Positions 1 to 6,361 are shown, counted from the first letter of the stretch. The stretch is 8,602 nt of DNA from Candidatus Neomicrothrix sp. UBA4742 (GCA_002403895.1 DHIQ01000202.1:1-8602), one strand, 5' to 3'. The notes: a model not told the origin generated them from the sequence alone. A program made the numbers and translations.

Positions 1-50
1 TCTTGGCTGGCGCCCTCTTAGCTGGCGCCCTCTTAGCTGGCGCCTTCTTG
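1..50. repeat. 15-bp tandem repeat inside the Lys/Ala-rich gene
   Basis: The unit GCTGGCGCCCTCTTA occurs at 6-20 and 21-35. A third copy at 36-50 has two changes, and part of a further copy lies at 1-5. Read on the minus strand, each unit encodes the five residues A-K-R-A-P in register, so the array lengthens the basic tail without breaking the frame. The two exact copies suggest recent slippage or duplication. Confidence 0.8.
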
Positions 51-262
51 GCGGGGGCCTTGGTCACGACCGCGGTCTTGGCCAGAGCCTTCTTGGCCGC
101 GGGCTTGGCCGCCGCGGGCTTGGCCGCCGCCTTGGCGGGGGCTTTGCTGGCCTGGGACTTGGTCGCCGACACGGGCGTCACCTTCTTCGTCGCGGCCGGG
201 GCAGCCTTTTTGGCCGGGGCCTTCTTCGGCGACGCTGTTGCGGCGCTGGTTGCTCTAGGCAT
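1..262 (-). CDS. Lys/Ala/Pro-rich basic protein, N-terminal part (probable tail of a TraR/DksA-type zinc-finger protein)
   Basis: Eighty-seven codons are open from an ATG at 262 to the left edge; the stop lies outside the window. A GGAGG Shine-Dalgarno sequence at 275-271 sits 8 nt before the ATG, and a good promoter lies upstream. The product starts MPRATSAATASPKKAPAKK and continues almost entirely as Ala, Lys and Pro, with repeated PAKK/PAKR units, like histone H1-type tails. Such tails bind DNA or RNA without sequence specificity. In Streptomyces and relatives the gene beside ileS encodes a TraR/DksA C4 zinc-finger protein with this kind of N-terminal tail, so that is the favoured identity; the zinc finger itself would be off the edge and is not seen. 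A histone-like or HU-like protein is the alternative, although in HupB-type proteins the tail is C-terminal. The gene is divergent from ileS. Reading frame confidence is high, identity moderate. Confidence 0.75.
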   Translation of the reverse strand, partial: MPRATSAATASPKKAPAKKAAPAATKKVTPVSATKSQASKAPAKAAAKPAAAKPAAKKALAKTAVVTKAPAKKAPAKRAPAKRAPAK

Positions 263-298
263 TCGAGTGTCCTCCCCTACCCGTCACAAAGGTGCCGG

Positions 299-328
299 AC
301 TGTAGGACGATCGACCCCTCAGGGTCAA
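299..328 (-). promoter_or_regulatory. Sigma-70-type promoter of the Lys/Ala-rich gene
   Basis: On the minus strand, TTGACC (328-323) is followed after 18 nt by TACAGT (304-299), a good actinobacterial housekeeping -35/-10 pair. Transcription would start near 292 and give a leader of about 30 nt that carries the GGAGG site. The inverted repeat GACCC-CTCA-GGGTC (313-326) overlaps the -35 box and could be an operator; that role is inferred only from position. Confidence 0.65.
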
Positions 329-347
329 GATGCAATCTGGTGCCGGA

Positions 348-389
348 GGCCGGGACCGGAGCCGGCCCCCTCGATCCGGGGATCCCCCG
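348..389. promoter_or_regulatory. Two GC-rich inverted repeats in the divergent ileS promoter region
   Basis: GGCCGG (348-353) and CCGGCC (362-367) form a 6-bp stem with an 8-nt loop. CGGGG (377-381) and CCCCG (385-389) form a second, tight stem. Both lie just upstream of the proposed ileS -10 box and between two divergent genes. They could bind a regulator or simply reflect GC-rich sequence. I find no T-box consensus here. Confidence 0.3.
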
Positions 390-397
390 CCGCCACG

Positions 398-412
398 TAG
401 GCTGACCGGATG
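398..412 (+). promoter_or_regulatory. -10 box of ileS, apparently a leaderless start
   Basis: TAGGCT at 398-403 fits the actinobacterial -10 consensus TAnnnT and ends 6 nt before the ileS ATG at 410, so the transcript should begin at or next to the start codon. No Shine-Dalgarno sequence precedes the ATG, which fits a leaderless mRNA. No convincing -35 is visible, as is common for this promoter class. Confidence 0.5.
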
Positions 413-3400
413 CCTCTCGGCCCTGTAGATCCGACCTTCGACCTGGTCACCCTCGAAGAGCAGGTGCTGGCTCGCTGGCGCGATCACGACGTCATCGCCG
501 AATCACGGCGACTTCGGGCCGATGGTGAGCCGTGGATCTTCTACGAGGGGCCCCCCACGGCCAACGGTCGACCCGGCCTGCACCACGTGTGGGCCCGGGT
601 GTTCAAGGACCTCTACCCCCGGTTCCAGACCATGCGGGGCCACAACGTCCCCCGCAAGGGTGGCTGGGACTGTCACGGGCTTCCGGTCGAGCTCGAAGTG
701 GAAAAGGAGCTCGGCCTCCACTCCAAGCACGAGATCGAGGCCTATGGCGTGGCCGAGTTCAACCAGCATTGCCGGGACTCGGTGCTGCGTTACGTCGAGG
801 ACTGGGCGGCGCTGACCATACGCTCCGGCACCTGGATCGACACGGACGACGCCTACTGGACCCTGTCCAATGACTACGTCGAGTCGGTGTGGTGGCTGCT
901 GTCGCAGCTGTGGGAGAAGGGCCTGCTGTACGAGGGCCACAAGGTCTCGCCCTACTGCGCCCGCTGCGGCACCGCTTTGTCCTCCCACGAGTTGGGCCAG
1001 CCCGACGTGTACCGCGACGTGATCGACCCCTCGGTCTACGTGCGCTTCCCGCTGGACGACACCGGCTCGGCCACCGACGGCGCCGATCTGTTGGTATGGA
1101 CGACCACGCCGTGGACCCTCATCTCCAACGTGGCCGCCGCGGTGGGCCCCGACATCGTCTACGCCCGGGTACCGGCCGAGTCGATTGGCTCGACCGGCCG
1201 CGACCTGCTGGTGGCGGTTCCCCGGCTGCCCGAGGGCGTGGAACCCCTGGCCACCTGGAAGGGTCACGAGCTGAGCGGGCTGCATTACCGGCGGCCGTTC
1301 ACGTTCCTGGATGCGCCGCCTGACGCCCGCGCCTGGCGCGTCGTGGTGGCCGACTACGTGAGCACCGACGACGGCACCGGCATCGTCCACCTGGCCCCCG
1401 CCTTCGGCGAGGAGGACGCGGCCATCGGGCGGGCCGAGCAGCTCCCTGTCCTCAACCCGGTCGACGCCGACGGTGCCTTCGACCACCGGGTCCCCGACTG
1501 GCAGGGTCTGTTCGTCAAGGACGCCGATCCCGGCATCATCGAAGACCTCGCCGCTCGGGGCCTGCTCGTGCGTGAGCGGCCCTACGAGCACAGCTACCCC
1601 CACTGCTGGCGCTGCGGCACGCCCCTCATCTACTGGGCCAAGACTTCGTGGTTCGTGCGCACCTCGGCCAAGCGCGACGAGCTGATGGCCGAGAACGAGA
1701 CGGTCAACTGGCAGCCCGACCACATCAAGCACGGGCGGTTCGGCAAGTGGCTCGAGGGCAACGTGGACTGGGCGCTCTCGCGCGACCGCTACTGGGGCAC
1801 GCCCCTGCCCATCTGGCGCTGCACCGACTGTGGCGACGAGCACTGTGTGGGCTCGGTGGCCCAGTTGTCGGAGCTGGCCGGGCGCGACCTGTCCGAACTC
1901 GACCTGCACCGGCCGTACGTGGACGAGATCGCGCTGCCCTGCGGCGCCTGCGGCGGCGTGGCCAAGCGGGTGGGCCCGGTGCTCGACGCCTGGTTCGACT
2001 CCGGATCGATGCCATCGGCCCAGTTCCACTATCCGTTCGAGAACGAAGACGCCTTCCATCACGCCTACCCGGCCGACTTCATCTGTGAGGCCATCGACCA
2101 GACCCGAGGCTGGTTCTACTCGCTGCTGGCGGTGAACAGCCTCGTGTTCGATCGGGCGCCCTACCGCAACGTGGTCTGCCTCAACCTGATCGTGGACGAG
2201 AACGGTCAGAAGATGTCGAAGTCGAAGGGCAACATCATCGAGCCCTGGGACATCTTCTCCACCCAGGGGGCCGACGCCCTGCGCTGGTACTTCTTCTCGT
2301 CGGGCCAGCCCTGGACCCCGCGCCGTGTCTATCCCGAGGGCATCCGCGAGTCCACCCGCCAGACACTGCTCACCCTGTGGAACGTCTACTCCTTCTTCGC
2401 CACTTACGCCGGCCTCGAGGGGTGGTCACCGGACCAACGCTCGGCTCAGCCGGCTACCCACCTGCTCGATCGCTGGATCCTGGGTGAGCTCGACGCCACC
2501 ATCACCGCCGTCACCGACGCCCTCGAAGAATTCGACGCCCTGGTCGGGGCATCACGGCTGGCGGCGTTCATCGACGACCTGTCCAACTGGTACGTGCGCC
2601 GGTCGCGGCCCCGCTTCTGGAAGAGCAATGACCCCGCCGCCCACGCCACCCTGTACGAGTGCCTGGTGACGGTGAGCCAGTTGCTGGCCCCGTTCTGCCC
2701 GTTCCTGGCCGATGCCATCTATGCCCCACTGACCGGGGAATCCTCGGTCCACCTCAGTGACTGGCCGGTCCCCCAGGGCCGCGAGGACGCCGCGCTGACC
2801 GAGCAGGTGGCGGCGTCGCGCCGCCTGGTGGCGCTCGGGCGAGCCGCCCGCACCGAGGCCAAGGTCAGGGTGCGCCAACCCCTCGGACACGCCCTGCTGT
2901 TGCACCCCGGTATCGAGTTGGACCCGGCCATCGAGGATGAGATCCGCTCGGAGCTCAACGTGAAACACCTCGAGCGCATCGACACCCTGTCCGGCCTCAT
3001 GACCTGGACGGTGGTGCCCAACTTCCGGGCCCTCGGTCCGCGCCTCGGGCCCCGGGTCAACGAGGTGAAGGCCGCCCTGGCCGACGCCGACGGCTCCGTG
3101 CTGCAACAGGCGCTCGAGGCCGACGGCTTCGTCGTGGTCGCCGGCGAGCGACTGGAGGCCGGCGATGTGGAGGTCCGGGCCGACCGCCACCAGGACTACG
3201 CCCTGGCCGAGGCCGAGGGGTGGGCGGTCGCGCTCGACCTCGACATCGACGATGAACTGCGGCGGGAGGGTCAGGCCCGAGAGCTGGTGCGAGCCCTCAA
3301 CGACCTGCGCAAAGAACTGGGCTTCGCCATCGCCGACCGGGTGATGGCCACCGTGCAGGTTGGCGACGGCCTCCAGTCGGCGCTGGACGAGCACCGCTCG

Positions 3401-3505
3401 TGGATCGCCGGCGAGATCCTGGCCACCGAAGTGGTGGACGGTCCCGGCGAGCGCCGCATCGAGGTCGATGGCGAGCCAGTCGACATCACCCTCGAGCTCG
3501 CCTGA
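410..3505 (+). CDS. ileS: Isoleucyl-tRNA synthetase, type 2 (GXHH variant)
   Basis: A cytoplasmic class Ia synthetase that charges tRNA-Ile with isoleucine and edits misactivated valine. It has 1031 residues, the usual length for type-2 (eukaryote-like) IleRS. The Rossmann fold begins with YEGPPTANG (45-53), and the HIGH signature reads G-L-H-H at 56-59 instead of HxGH. The CP1 editing domain carries WTTTPWT (230-236) and GTGIVHLAPAFGEED (322-336). CxxC pairs are at 183/186, 399/402, 471/474 and 511/514; the last two probably bind zinc. WFDSGS is at 528-533, KMSKS at 601-605, and the helical anticodon-binding domain follows from about 690. The start at 410 is chosen because the first residues match the family and a -10 box lies 6 nt upstream. 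The gene is divergent from the basic-tail gene and convergent with the ankyrin gene. It appears intact, and the identification is secure. Confidence 0.98.
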   Translation: MPLGPVDPTFDLVTLEEQVLARWRDHDVIAESRRLRADGEPWIFYEGPPTANGRPGLHHVWARVFKDLYPRFQTMRGHNVPRKGGWDCHGLPVELEVEKELGLHSKHEIEAYGVAEFNQHCRDSVLRYVEDWAALTIRSGTWIDTDDAYWTLSNDYVESVWWLLSQLWEKGLLYEGHKVSPYCARCGTALSSHELGQPDVYRDVIDPSVYVRFPLDDTGSATDGADLLVWTTTPWTLISNVAAAVGPDIVYARVPAESIGSTGRDLLVAVPRLPEGVEPLATWKGHELSGLHYRRPFTFLDAPPDARAWRVVVADYVSTDDGTGIVHLAPAFGEEDAAIGRAEQLPVLNPVDADGAFDHRVPDWQGLFVKDADPGIIEDLAARGLLVRERPYEHSYPHCWRCGTPLIYWAKTSWFVRTSAKRDELMAENETVNWQPDHIKHGRFGKWLEGNVDWALSRDRYWGTPLPIWRCTDCGDEHCVGSVAQLSELAGRDLSELDLHRPYVDEIALPCGACGGVAKRVGPVLDAWFDSGSMPSAQFHYPFENEDAFHHAYPADFICEAIDQTRGWFYSLLAVNSLVFDRAPYRNVVCLNLIVDENGQKMSKSKGNIIEPWDIFSTQGADALRWYFFSSGQPWTPRRVYPEGIRESTRQTLLTLWNVYSFFATYAGLEGWSPDQRSAQPATHLLDRWILGELDATITAVTDALEEFDALVGASRLAAFIDDLSNWYVRRSRPRFWKSNDPAAHATLYECLVTVSQLLAPFCPFLADAIYAPLTGESSVHLSDWPVPQGREDAALTEQVAASRRLVALGRAARTEAKVRVRQPLGHALLLHPGIELDPAIEDEIRSELNVKHLERIDTLSGLMTWTVVPNFRALGPRLGPRVNEVKAALADADGSVLQQALEADGFVVVAGERLEAGDVEVRADRHQDYALAEAEGWAVALDLDIDDELRREGQARELVRALNDLRKELGFAIADRVMATVQVGDGLQSALDEHRSWIAGEILATEVVDGPGERRIEVDGEPVDITLELA

Positions 3506-3542
3506 ATGACCGACTGACCGAGCCTGGCGCCCGCGACCCCGA

Positions 3543-4152
3543 TCAGCGCTTCGGCAACAGCACCCGCACCCCGTCGCAGGCCACCGTGGCCGGACGATCC
3601 GCAGGAGCGCCCACGCGTGCGGTGGCGTGGAACTGGACCAGGAGCCGGGTCATCTCGGGGTTGCAGTCCAGCGCCGCCAGATAGAGGAGACCGTAGCGCT
3701 CAAGGGCCAGCGCGTTGGGATCGGCCCCGTGTGTCAGCAGCACGCGGGCCGTCGCCACGGCGTGCTGGGCGATGGCGGCGGCCAATGGCGGGATGGTGAC
3801 CGTGGCTGACGGCGGGAGCGTCGGCGCGGTCTCACCCGGCGCCGGCGCCGGGCCGCCACCGAGAGCCTCCGTCACCTTGGCGGCGATGGCCGGGGAGCGG
3901 ACGCTACCGGCAAAGAGCAGGTAAACAGAGTTGACCTTCGTGGCGTTTGGGGTCGGCCCCGAAGTCGAAACCGAAGTGCGGCAGCGACGCCAAGAACACG
4001 ACGCCGGCACCGATGAACACCGCCGCGATCACACCGGTGCCCGCCAGCAACACCGCACAACCCTGATGCCGACGTTTCCGCTCTCCGTCTGCCTCCAGCC
4101 ACGAAGGTAACCGGGGATGCTCATCACGGGGGCCGCGCGCCGTCGCGGCCAA
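3543..4152 (-). pseudogene. Membrane-anchored ankyrin-repeat protein, interrupted by a one-base frameshift
   Basis: The first frame starts at TTG 4152 after the Shine-Dalgarno sequence GGAGGAGG (4163-4156), 24 nt behind the divIVA stop. It encodes a basic stretch (ERKRRH, 24-29) and a transmembrane helix at about 31-57, then runs to a stop at 3904. The second frame ends at 3543 and carries ankyrin-type sequence. Dropping one base of the CCCC run (plus-strand GGGG, 3949-3952) joins them into 202 residues and restores a GADPNA motif at 65-70. The joined protein has a Pro-rich spacer (about 100-120), one good ankyrin repeat (about 120-149, LLTHGADPNA) and a weaker one (about 150-179). The basic residues before the helix predict the N-terminus inside and the repeats outside. 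A sequencing error, a real lesion or +1 frameshifting on CCC are all possible. The second frame alone has no credible start signal. The precise family and function are not recognised; ankyrin repeats usually bind proteins. Confidence 0.65.
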
Positions 4153-4168
4153 CCGCCTCCTCCGGAGG

Positions 4169-4184
4169 GCCGCTGATCAGCGGC
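4169..4184. repeat. 16-bp perfect palindrome over the divIVA stop codon
   Basis: GCCGCTGATCAGCGGC is its own reverse complement and contains the divIVA TGA stop (4179-4177). In RNA it can form a 6-bp stem with a GATC loop. It is followed on the minus strand by a second palindrome, CCTCCGGAGG (4168-4159), which includes part of the Shine-Dalgarno sequence of the next gene. There is no U-tract, so an intrinsic terminator is unlikely; an attenuating or protein-binding element is possible. Confidence 0.45.
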
Positions 4185-5370
4185 GACGACCGAAGCGGGG
4201 GCGCGGGGTCGAGGCCGTCGTGTCCTCATCGAGGTCCTGTTCGAAGAACGCCCGCATAGCGGCGTCGGCGGCCGCGTCCGGCTCTCCCAGCGCCGAGCCG
4301 GCAGCGGGCGCCGAGCGGGCAGCGGGGGCCTCACCCACCGTCGGACGGAACAGCTCGGTCGGCAAGCCCACGTCGACGCCGTCGGGACTGTCGTCCGGGT
4401 CGGCGTTGGTGAGGTCGATGGCGATGTCCAGGGCATCATCGCCGTCGGGCTCGGCCAGGTCGCCCTCGGCGGGCGGCAGCTCCCCAACCGGGGTGGGCTC
4501 CACCACCGGAGGGGCATCGGCGTCGGGCTCGGCCGTCAACGCGGGCGAGTCCTGAGAAACGGCCCCTGCGTTGGTCGGCTCGGTGTCCGACACGGCGTCG
4601 CCTGCGCTGGACTCGGCCGAGTCGGCGACGTCGTCGACTGGACCTTCCTGGATGTCGATCACCGGCGAGCCGCTCGATTCGGCCGGGATGACCGAGTCGG
4701 TCGAGTCGTTGTCGCTCCCGAAGACCGGCACGGCGGTGTCATTGAGGGGTGGCATCTCGGCCAAGCGCAGTCCTCGGGGATCATCGAGACCCTGCTGGAT
4801 CAGCTCGATCTGCGCCCGCAGGCGTTCGGTCTCGGTGGCGAGATGGGCATCCAGCACGGCCACGTCGGCCTCGAGGTCGACCTTGGCCGCCTCCAATGCC
4901 ACGACCTGATCGTGCAGCGCCTGGGCCCGTTCCTCGGCGGTGGCATCGGCCTTCTTGCGGGCCTTTTCCATGATTCGGTCCCGCTCGGCCTCGGCCTCGG
5001 CCAGCAACGCCAGGGCCTTGCCTCGGGCGTCGGCCACCGTCTTGGTGGCCGTGGTCTTGGCCTCGGACACTGCCTGGTCAGCGGCACGTTGGGCGAACAG
5101 CAGCACCTTCTTGAGCTCCTCGTCGGCGTCGAGCGCCGGGCCGGGCGCCACCCCTCCTGAGCCTGCGGCGGCTTCGACCTGGAGGCGCCGGGCTTCGGCC
5201 AGCTGCAAGTCGGCCACCTCGGCCCGCTCGGTGGCCTGGCGCAACTTGTCCTGCAACTGGGCCACTGCCGCGCTCACCCGCTCGAGGAAGTTGTCCACCT
5301 CATCGGGGTCATACCCCCGCCGGTGCTGCGAGAACTTGACGTCGGTGAGGAGCTGCGGGGTGCCTTCCAT
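4177..5370 (-). CDS. divIVA: DivIVA/Wag31 polar and septal growth organiser with long acidic tail
   Basis: A cytoplasmic coiled-coil scaffold that binds curved membrane at poles and septa and recruits cell wall synthesis machinery. From ATG 5370 it has 397 residues. The N-terminal membrane-binding domain has LLTDVKFSQHRRGYDPDEVDN (split here as LLTDVKF, 7-13, and GYDPDEVDNFLERV, 19-32), the DivIVA signature. A Gly/Pro linker (about 67-82) leads to a long Ala/Glu/Lys coiled coil (about 83-195). About 200 residues rich in Asp, Glu, Pro and Ser follow, ending in AMRAFFEQ (371-378) and a basic tip, RPRFGRRR. An upstream in-frame ATG at 5388 would add six residues, but 5370 is preferred: it puts the GYD motif at the family distance and lies 7 nt after a TACGAT box. 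The gene follows yggT by 69 nt and precedes the ankyrin gene. Identification is firm; the role of the tail is unknown. Confidence 0.95.
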   Translation of the reverse strand: MEGTPQLLTDVKFSQHRRGYDPDEVDNFLERVSAAVAQLQDKLRQATERAEVADLQLAEARRLQVEAAAGSGGVAPGPALDADEELKKVLLFAQRAADQAVSEAKTTATKTVADARGKALALLAEAEAERDRIMEKARKKADATAEERAQALHDQVVALEAAKVDLEADVAVLDAHLATETERLRAQIELIQQGLDDPRGLRLAEMPPLNDTAVPVFGSDNDSTDSVIPAESSGSPVIDIQEGPVDDVADSAESSAGDAVSDTEPTNAGAVSQDSPALTAEPDADAPPVVEPTPVGELPPAEGDLAEPDGDDALDIAIDLTNADPDDSPDGVDVGLPTELFRPTVGEAPAARSAPAAGSALGEPDAAADAAMRAFFEQDLDEDTTASTPRPRFGRRR

Positions 5371-5405
5371 GAGTCGGATCGTACCCATGCCGCACGGGTG
5401 GCATG
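5371..5405 (-). promoter_or_regulatory. Candidate divIVA promoter with inverted repeat
   Basis: TACGAT (5383-5378) matches TAnnnT and ends 7 nt before the ATG at 5370, again with no Shine-Dalgarno sequence, so a leaderless divIVA mRNA is likely. Immediately upstream lies a perfect 6-bp inverted repeat with an 8-nt spacer, CATGCC (5386-5391) and GGCATG (5400-5405). It would sit in the -10/-35 spacer, where a bound repressor would block RNA polymerase. No clear -35 is visible. A second, weaker hairpin, CCCGC-TCCAG-GCGGG, lies at 5411-5425. Confidence 0.45.
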
Positions 5406-5439
5406 ACGATCCCGCTCCAGGCGGGCGCGATCCGATCGA

Positions 5440-5694
5440 TCAGCCCAGGTACGCCACGATGACGAACAACAACAGGATCACCACCGTGGGCGACAGATCG
5501 ATGGCCATGCCGCCCAGCTGAACCGGCGGCAGGATGGCCCGCAACGGCGCCAGCACCGGCTCAGTGATGGTGAACAGGAACCGGTTGACCCCGATCATGA
5601 AGTTGCCTCGGGGCGGCGGGAACCAGCTCAGCCCGATCCGCACGAGGAACGCGATCAGGTAGAACTCCAGGATGATACCGATGAGGTGAAACAC
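5440..5694 (-). CDS. yggT: YggT family small integral membrane protein
   Basis: A membrane protein of the YggT/YlmG family, found beside sepF in many bacteria; its biochemical role is not settled, and links to division and to membrane or osmotic stress have been proposed for relatives. From GTG 5694 it has 84 residues, close to family size. Transmembrane segment 1 is at about 3-22, followed by RIGLSWFPPP (19-28); the family motif TEPVLAPLRAILPP is at 44-57; transmembrane segment 2 is at about 68-83. A longer open frame reaches back to 5844 but would overlap sepF by more than 120 nt and add a non-family Arg/Pro-rich leader, so the GTG 23 nt after the sepF stop is chosen. There is no clear Shine-Dalgarno sequence, which suggests coupling to sepF translation. 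Confidence 0.88.
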   Translation of the reverse strand: MFHLIGIILEFYLIAFLVRIGLSWFPPPRGNFMIGVNRFLFTITEPVLAPLRAILPPVQLGGMAIDLSPTVVILLLFVIVAYLG

Positions 5695-5717
5695 AACCAG
5701 TCGAGTCGGCGGTCGGG

Positions 5718-6293
5718 TCAGGCGTCGTGCAGGCCGCGTTCGGACAGGCGACGACGTTCCTCGACCGAGACCTCCACGTTCGAGGGGGTGAGCAGGTACA
5801 CCTGGTGAGCCACCTTCTCCATCTGCCCGCCGAGGCCATAGCAAAGGCCACTCGAGAAGTCGATGAGGCGGCGTGACAGGTCACGATCCACCGCCTGAAG
5901 ATTCAGGATCACCGGCTGAGAGCCTTTGAATTTGTCGGCCACGTCTTGGGCCTGGTTGAACGACGTCGGGGCGACCAGGTGGGGCTTGGCGTTGGACGCG
6001 GCCGGAACCGGTCGCACCACCGTGCGGGGCTTGGGGGTGGCATCCCCCGAGCTGCCGGGCAGGGGCCGCACGGCCGAGACCTCCGACGTCTCGCTGGGGG
6101 GCGGCGTGGTGGGGCGGAGACGTCCGGCCCCGGTCGGCCGGGCCGACACCGTGGCCGGCTCGCGGGCCGGCACGCCCGCCCGGGCCGGTGGGGCGGCGGG
6201 AGCGACGCGCTCATCAGCGCCGTCGTAGTCCTCGTACTGCTCGTCTGGCCCGAGGCCCAGATAGAGCATCGCCCGTCTCCACATCGATTCCAT
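5718..6293 (-). CDS. sepF: SepF, membrane anchor of the FtsZ ring
   Basis: SepF binds the C-terminal peptide of FtsZ and attaches the ring to the membrane, replacing FtsA in actinobacteria. From ATG 6293 it has 191 residues. The N-terminal amphipathic helix MESMWRRAMLYLGL (1-14) is the membrane-binding segment. A variable Pro/Ala-rich linker (about 30-104) leads to the SepF core (about 105-178), with DVADKFKGSQPVILNL (117-132), LIDFSSGLCYGLGG (143-156) and VYLLTPSNVEV (165-175). The start is decided by GGGAGG (6304-6299), 5 nt before the ATG; the frame is open to 6347, but that longer start has no such site and adds a non-family leader. It lies after yggS with a 112-nt gap and before yggT, probably co-transcribed with the latter. 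Its partner, the FtsZ tail peptide, is encoded in the same window. Confidence 0.96.
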   Translation of the reverse strand: MESMWRRAMLYLGLGPDEQYEDYDGADERVAPAAPPARAGVPAREPATVSARPTGAGRLRPTTPPPSETSEVSAVRPLPGSSGDATPKPRTVVRPVPAASNAKPHLVAPTSFNQAQDVADKFKGSQPVILNLQAVDRDLSRRLIDFSSGLCYGLGGQMEKVAHQVYLLTPSNVEVSVEERRRLSERGLHDA

Positions 6294-6361
6294 CCGATCC
6301 TCCCGGGTCGCCGCTCCCACAGACATGGGGACGCCGACCCGGATCATCTAGGTACGGGGCA

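Noticed and set aside
3..305. Plus-strand open frame rich in Ala, Gly and Leu at the left edge
   Set aside because: It is the complement of the Lys/Ala-rich gene, which has a promoter, a Shine-Dalgarno sequence and a sensible start on the minus strand; the plus frame has none of these.
263..409. T-box riboswitch for ileS
   Set aside because: TGGTGCCGGA at 339-348 only partly resembles the T-box core TGGNACCGCG, no specifier stem is evident, and the -10 box next to the ATG argues against a leader RNA.
503..2062. 519-codon open frame antisense to ileS
   Set aside because: It lies wholly inside the intact ileS gene, has Gly/Val/Arg/His-rich composition without recognisable motifs, and is the usual shadow frame of GC-rich coding DNA.
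2552..3394. 280-codon minus-strand open frame within the end of ileS
   Set aside because: It is a shadow of ileS, His/Gly/Val-rich with no motif and no ribosome binding site.
4029..4517. 162-codon minus-strand frame overlapping the divIVA tail and the ankyrin gene start
   Set aside because: It is Arg/Pro/Thr-rich and out of frame with two better supported genes. Its internal ATG near 4125 gives no transmembrane or ankyrin sequence.
5411..5425. CCCGC-TCCAG-GCGGG hairpin between yggT and divIVA as a terminator
   Set aside because: The stem is only 5 bp with no U-tract; in this GC-rich sequence it could be chance.
5695..5844. Upstream extension of yggT to an ATG-like start at 5844
   Set aside because: It would overlap sepF by more than 120 nt and add about 50 Arg/Pro/Gly residues foreign to the family; the GTG at 5694 gives a normal-sized YggT.
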